A stretch of 64,000 nt of DNA. It comes from Sporobacter sp963663605. GTDB taxonomy: Bacteria > Bacillota > Clostridia > Oscillospirales > Oscillospiraceae. Below the pieces are notes generated by a model, which searched no databases, was not told the DNA's origin, and saw nothing but the letters and a program-made list of their open reading frames with translations. The stretch lies in the NCBI GenBank assembly GCA_963663605.2, contig CAXXVF010000002.1, forward strand, positions 2,294,001 through 2,358,000. The letters run 5' to 3'. The position numbers and the translations under genes are program-made. Within the stretch, counting starts at the first letter, position 1. Each line of letters starts with the position of its first letter. Of this stretch, positions 60,124 to 64,000 are shown one piece after another.

Positions 60124-61887
60124 TTATGCGTTCCATGTGTCCCAATCGCGGATCACGCGCGGCGTCAGCATCTGATGGAACGCGCACAGACCCTTTGGAT
60201 TCTGATAGGACGCTCCGACAAAAGCACAGATATAGTTGCGGATCTCGTCCATGTTGACGATCTCATCCACAAAACCGACCTTTGCGCAGTAGCCGGGGCG
60301 GGACTTGTCGTAGTAATCCTGAATAGCCTTATTCATCTTGTCAATGGTGGGCTGGATGTCTTTTCCGGCATCCTGATCCTTAACGAGCCGGCGGGCGCTG
60401 AGGGCCGCTGCGGCCGTCTCGCCGTGCATGACGTAGATTTCGGTTGTGGCGGTGCCGAGCGAGAAGACGTTGGTGTCGTTGCCCTGGGGGCCGCCGATGA
60501 CGTAGTGCGCAGCGGCGGTACCCTTCCTGAGGGTGATCTCCATCTGCGGGATCTTTGCGTTCTGTATGCTGAATATCAGCGACTGTCCCAGACCTAAAAG
60601 CTCGGCCTTCTCGGCGGGGTCACCGACATCGATGCCCGTCGTGTCCTGAATCCAGATAACCGGGATACGGTCTCTGGCGCACATCGTGATAAATTCGCTC
60701 ATTTTGATGAGACCCTGCCGGTACAGCTTGCCGCCGACGCCCACGCTGCCTTCACGGTACTCGGGATAATTGGGAAGCATGCCCTGGAAGTTTGTTACGA
60801 CGCCGCAAAGCAGGCCGTTGGCCTTGGCCAGACCGCAAACGATCTCCGGGCCGTAGCCGGCTTTAAATTCCATGAACTCGCTGCCGTCGAACAGGCAGCC
60901 CAAAACCTTGCGCACGTCGTAAGCGCGGCGCTGGTTGAACGGAATATGCGTATAAAGGTCGTCCGAGGGGTACAGTGGTTCTTTAGGCTCGTCCACGCGG
61001 TAGAAGTTTTCGTTATATGCGGGAATGGCGTCCATATATTTTTTGATCGCTTCCAGAACGCCCTCTTCCTGGGCATAGACCTCACGGAAGAAGCCTGTCT
61101 CGCCGTGATGGATCGAAACCGCTCCGGGAGGATCTTCTTTTTTAGCGTTTTTCGTCGCGTCGATGAGCGCCTGTGCGGTCTCTTTATCGACATAGCCCTT
61201 CGGGTTCATGCCGCCGACGATGCCGGCGCCGCCGACCGCCATGTTCGCCTTTTCATGGGCCAACAGGATAGTCGGGCTGATAGCATGATATCCGCCGCCG
61301 GCGGGATTTGTGCCGTATATACCGACGATAATCGGGATGCCGAGCTGCATCAGATCGGCATGGCGGAAGAACGGCGTACCGCCCGTGACACGGCCCGCGT
61401 ACACCTTTTCCTGCTCGTCGAGCTTAACGCCGCTGCAGTTGAGGACATAAACGAGGGGAATGTTCAGCTGCTTGGCCATATCGGTAGCTCTCGTTAGTTT
61501 CAGCGCCTGACCGGCCACCCACGCCCCGGCAAGCTTTTTGTTGTCAGAGGCAATGATGACAGCCCATTTATCACGGATTTTGCCGAGTCCGGTTATGACG
61601 CCGGTGCTTCCGTCTTCATTGTCAGCTGGATTGTAAAGGCTGTTAAGCGGGAACCACGTCCCCTTATCCACCAGGATTTCAAGCCGCTGCATGGCCGTCA
61701 TCTGTCCGGTCTTGTTGATTGCCTCGTCGCTCTTTCCAGCGGCCAGCACATCGGATATCTGTTTTTGGAGTTCTTCTTCGATTTTTTTCAGCTCAGCCTC
61801 GTTATCTACGTTTGGCGCGTCCAAGGGCGAGCCAATTGTAGCCATATTCTGAAAATAGCTGGGCATTGAGTAGCCAAATGTACTCAT
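60124..61887 (-). CDS. gcdA: Glutaconyl-CoA decarboxylase alpha (carboxyltransferase) subunit
   Basis: A 587-residue carboxyltransferase, the same length as the Acidaminococcus GcdA I recall, with matching stretches such as YSMPSYFQNM, VYVLNCSGVKLDEQEKVY, IVGIYGTNPAGGGYH and QDTTGIDVGDPAEKAELLG. It removes the carboxyl of glutaconyl-CoA onto biotin, giving crotonyl-CoA. Both crotonase-fold halves are intact. GAAGGAGG precedes the ATG. It is the first gene of the cluster. The membrane subunit GcdB, which couples the reaction to Na+ export, is not in the window. Confidence 0.93.
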   Translation of the reverse strand: MSTFGYSMPSYFQNMATIGSPLDAPNVDNEAELKKIEEELQKQISDVLAAGKSDEAINKTGQMTAMQRLEILVDKGTWFPLNSLYNPADNEDGSTGVITGLGKIRDKWAVIIASDNKKLAGAWVAGQALKLTRATDMAKQLNIPLVYVLNCSGVKLDEQEKVYAGRVTGGTPFFRHADLMQLGIPIIVGIYGTNPAGGGYHAISPTILLAHEKANMAVGGAGIVGGMNPKGYVDKETAQALIDATKNAKKEDPPGAVSIHHGETGFFREVYAQEEGVLEAIKKYMDAIPAYNENFYRVDEPKEPLYPSDDLYTHIPFNQRRAYDVRKVLGCLFDGSEFMEFKAGYGPEIVCGLAKANGLLCGVVTNFQGMLPNYPEYREGSVGVGGKLYRQGLIKMSEFITMCARDRIPVIWIQDTTGIDVGDPAEKAELLGLGQSLIFSIQNAKIPQMEITLRKGTAAAHYVIGGPQGNDTNVFSLGTATTEIYVMHGETAAAALSARRLVKDQDAGKDIQPTIDKMNKAIQDYYDKSRPGYCAKVGFVDEIVNMDEIRNYICAFVGASYQNPKGLCAFHQMLTPRVIRDWDTWNA

Positions 61888-62098
61888 TCTGTTCCTCCTT
61901 CGTTATATATATATAAGGTATATTTTTCTTCATCTTTATAAAAGATGTTGTAAAGTAATTAGAAAGCCCCAAAAGCCTTAGTCTATAATTATACCACAAT
62001 GTGTATATAATACAATAACAATTAGGTATTAATAATATGATTATTTTAGTAAAATACACATAAATAAATTATTTACTATATGGGTATTCGGTATAGTT
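61888..62098 (-). promoter_or_regulatory. Promoter region of the gcdA cluster
   Basis: A minus-strand extended -10, TGGTATAAT (TATAAT at 61988-61993), lies 95 bases upstream of gcdA; the -35 is weak (TTGTAT). The region is very AT-rich. No operator for a known regulator was recognised. Confidence 0.6.
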
Positions 62099-62111
62099 TT
62101 TATGAGCCTTT

Positions 62112-62168
62112 CCAGTATGCAGTGTGCGCATACTGGTCAGATGTATGCAGTGTGCAAGCACCATACAT
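62112..62168. repeat. Two tandem hairpins sharing a 13-base repeat
   Basis: GTATGCAGTGTGC occurs at 62115-62127 and 62143-62155. The first copy sits in a 9-bp stem (CCAGTATGC with GCATACTGG, 62112-62136), the second in ATGTATG/CATACAT (62141-62168) with an inner GTGC-AA-GCAC. Role unknown. Confidence 0.6.
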
Positions 62169-62511
62169 AATATGGAAGCGACGTCGGCAAGAAGGGCTTT
62201 TCTGATCGACAAATATAAAACCCGTATAAAATACCGACAGCAGCTTTTTCAAACGGGCTTTAATCTTGTATCGCCGGATACGGACGCGCGCCGTCTTCCG
62301 CCGCCGACAAAAGCATCCGGTCGCTGATAGCCTGAAAAGCCTGTTTATTATAAACCTTGGGACCATACCAAAGTCAAGCATGCGGCCAATTTTTTATTTT
62401 TGCAGCCTCTGCTGACGGAGAAAATCAAAGCATGCTTATAAATAAACAACGCGACTGCAGCAGACCGTGTAAAATCATTCCTGATTTTTAGCAGAAAAAT
62501 CACTTGCAGCA
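62169..62511. other. Intergenic stretch without a supported gene
   Basis: Short frames occur on both strands, but none has a ribosome site or recognisable product. It lies between the gcdA promoter region and the tRNA fragment. Confidence 0.45.
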
Positions 62512-62551
62512 TAAAAAAGCAAAAGGCTTGCAGACAAACACTGCAAGCCTT
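62512..62551 (-). terminator. Terminator following the tRNA 3' fragment
   Basis: Reading the minus strand, AAGGCTTGCAG-TGTTTGT-CTGCAAGCCTT (62523-62551) is followed by TTGCTTTTTT. It starts 6 bases after the tRNA CCA end, as expected for the terminator of the original tRNA gene. Confidence 0.8.
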
Positions 62552-62557
62552 AGCTGT

Positions 62558-62580
62558 TGGCGGAGAGAGAGGGATTCGAA
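62558..62580 (-). mobile_element. tRNA 3'-end fragment, probable attachment site (att)
   Basis: On the minus strand the 23 bases read TTCGAATCCC...CCGCCA: the T-loop, T-arm 3' strand, acceptor 3' strand CTCTCC, a G discriminator and CCA, in the style of tRNA-Ser. The rest of a tRNA is missing; the sequence upstream of TTCGAA does not fold into one. Such a fragment with its native terminator is the usual mark left when an element integrates into a tRNA 3' end. The element would extend to the right, beyond the window. Confidence 0.7.
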
Positions 62581-62870
62581 TAATAATGATGGTATTCCGT
62601 CTTGTTTTAGCGTAGTGAAAACCGTGATAACAAGCTTTAGTCGTTTATTACATCCGGTATCATTGAATAATGAAAAATTTTTTGTTATGGGGTAAAGCCA
62701 TCTAGTCAAATTGTTTATACCAGCTCGATTTTTGACACTTTTCAAGGCTTGGGAAAATCAGAGTTGCAGTCCGTTACGATTATTATACAGTCTAGTGTCG
62801 TACTGTGTCGTAGTAAAATGTAGGGCTGACTGTAATCTCAAAGTGATAATACACCTAGACTCCAGAAATA
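62581..62870. other. AT-rich stretch at the element boundary
   Basis: About 290 bases, visibly richer in A and T than the preceding clusters, with no supported gene. No integrase gene is visible before the window ends. Confidence 0.4.
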
Positions 62871-63860
62871 CTACGCCATCTGGGGAACTTCAAAAAATAC
62901 ATTAGTGACAAGATTGTTTTCAAAAAATATTCTAAGATCAAAGTGAACGTCAAAATTCGTTCTATAGTAATCGTAACACCAATCTTCAATAGCACTATCC
63001 CAATTACCATCGGCTGTACCCATGTTCTCCAAAACCTCAGCACGGGTAGAATTTAAGTGAATGCCATAGGTTAATACCTTATCGCTTGTCAAATGTATGT
63101 CCGTAACATCACCTTTTGTCACACCTTCAATAGGAAAGCCGCCAGTATCCGTATATTGTGCCATGTTTGTTATCCAGACTGAAAAACCGTTATATTCCAA
63201 TATTTCACTATCATTATATGCTGTTTGAACGGATAGCGGTTCTCCGAAATATGCTTTGACGAGATCGGTATTTTGACCGATAAGGCTGGAAAATATGTCT
63301 CCGTAGTCTTTCGTCTCATTGGTCTCAGCACTGTATCCTGTCGTTGTGTCGATCCAGATTATTTTGACATAGCCATCCCAATTGACGCCGAAGCTTATAG
63401 CCTATCCGACGTCACGAAGCTTGAAATAGTTATTTCCGTTTATGTTGTAGGCCTTCAGTTTAATCTTGATACCGTCAAGATAAACCGCTGACTCAGAGGG
63501 CAACGCATAGACTGCACTCGTGCCACCGGAACCGGTCAACTCACCTCCAACAGCTGTATACGGCTGTCCGGAGGTCAAAGTTATAGCTTTTGTCGCATCA
63601 TCATATCCAACAGCAAACTGCTTGGCTGTTCCGTTGAGTACATATGCGAGATCACGGAGTTTGAAATAGTTATTATCATTTATATTGTAGGCCTGGAAAG
63701 CGACCGGCATATCATTGACAAGGACAGAGGATGATGTCGGGGCAGCTGACTCGTATGGCGCAGGCGCAGGCGCCGCCGCTGCGTTCTGTGTAATAAACGG
63801 GAAAACCGTTACCAATAGTAACAACGGCAATATAATACCGGCAATACGTTTCTTCATCAT
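62871..63860 (-). pseudogene. Secreted stalk-domain (copper amine oxidase N-terminal-like) protein, interrupted by one amber codon
   Basis: A signal peptide (KRIAGIILPLLLLVTVFPFITQNAAAA) is followed by two stalk-type repeats (AYNINDNNYFKLRDLAYVLNGT and AYNINGNNYFKLRDVG). A TAG at 63402-63404 stops the frame, but the same frame continues for 176 further codons with sensible protein (AISFGVNWDGYVKIIW...) to a TAG at 62871-62873. The second stalk repeat normally continues through this point, so one nonsense change (for example from CAG or AAG) explains it. AGGAGCG precedes the start. A sequencing error or suppression is an alternative. Confidence 0.75.
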
Positions 63861-64000
63861 TTATGTGCGCTCCTATATTTTATTTTTAATTATAATCAGA
63901 TATACAATCAGGCACCAGTTTACGGCAATTCGTCTTAGAAAACTAAAATTTAGTCACGGATGTAGGTGGCACTTTGTAATGTTCCATCTGTAACGTAATG
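63861..64000. other. Upstream region of the stalk-domain gene
   Basis: AT-rich sequence with a minus-strand TATAAT near 63890; no further gene is visible before the window edge. Confidence 0.35.

Noticed and set aside
62100..62381. Small genes on either strand near 62.2 kb
   Set aside because: Frames on both strands overlap the repeat hairpins, lack ribosome sites and have no recognisable product.
63402..63404. Amber recoding (for example pyrrolysine) in the stalk-domain gene
   Set aside because: TAG serves as an ordinary stop for panD, livH, the FecCD permease, prfB and even the end of this same gene, and the protein family has no link to methylamine enzymes.
1..64000. CRISPR arrays, rRNA genes or complete tRNA genes
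   Set aside because: No regularly spaced repeats, no rRNA sequence, and only a tRNA 3' fragment were seen.

Overview
The window looks like a chromosomal segment of an anaerobic, mid-GC member of the Bacillota (Clostridia, plausibly Oscillospirales-like). The reasons are the strong AGGAGG-type ribosome sites with frequent GTG/TTG starts, a SpoVK-like AAA ATPase, ferredoxin-dependent 2-oxoacid oxidoreductase, EtfAB-linked acyl-CoA dehydrogenases, a glutaconyl-CoA decarboxylase-type carboxyltransferase, and no respiratory genes. No name can be given from sequence alone.

Layout. 1-5.8 kb: tail of an unidentified gene, then a seven-gene operon (panG-like, panB, panC, panD, coaB, coaC, coaX) covering most of pantothenate and early CoA synthesis behind a near-consensus promoter and a 300-nt leader. 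5.9-26.8 kb: mixed accessory genes. These are a vWA lipoprotein; a TetR-controlled flavodoxin/membrane protein/hydrolase set with matching operators; two uroporphyrinogen-decarboxylase-like proteins around a PucR regulator and an FMN-reductase pair; an iron/cobalamin-type ABC importer; a zinc-ribbon membrane protein; a racemase-like protein; a macrodomain protein; an old-yellow-enzyme/dienoyl-CoA-reductase-like protein; a flavodoxin; and an AAA ATPase. 26.8-33.7 kb: a branched-chain amino acid importer (livKHMGF) facing an acyl-CoA synthetase.

33.8-38.2 kb: phosphatase, NYN/OST-HTH protein, metallophosphoesterase, a 39-codon small ORF and prfB without the usual programmed frameshift. 38.2-38.44 kb: a compact candidate structured RNA with its own promoter and intrinsic terminator. 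38.6-47.1 kb: an eight-gene operon with a P-loop ATPase, four-subunit VorB-type 2-oxoacid:ferredoxin oxidoreductase, branched-chain aminotransferase, a divergent isopropylmalate-synthase-like protein, and a fusion of a TIM-barrel isomerase-like domain to an acyl-CoA synthetase. 47.2-49.9 kb: LysR regulator, a cytidylate-kinase-like two-domain protein and HPRT.

50.5-61.9 kb (minus strand): an eleven-gene cluster, gcdA, a 5S/OadA-type carboxyltransferase, a biotin carrier, a glutaryl-CoA-dehydrogenase-like enzyme, crotonase, 3-hydroxybutyryl-CoA dehydrogenase, CoA-transferase A/B, butyryl-CoA dehydrogenase and etfBA. Read together it converts glutaryl- or glutaconyl-CoA through crotonyl-CoA to butyrate and acetate. 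Pairing a glutaconyl-CoA carboxyltransferase with a pyruvate/oxaloacetate carboxyltransferase and a biotin carrier, without a membrane decarboxylase subunit in the window, suggests a soluble transcarboxylase. With the liv importer and VOR operon, the segment reads as an amino-acid/short acyl-CoA fermentation region.

62-64 kb: a 23-nt tRNA 3'-end fragment followed by its terminator marks a probable integration junction. To its right is AT-richer DNA with a stalk-domain protein gene carrying one in-frame amber codon.
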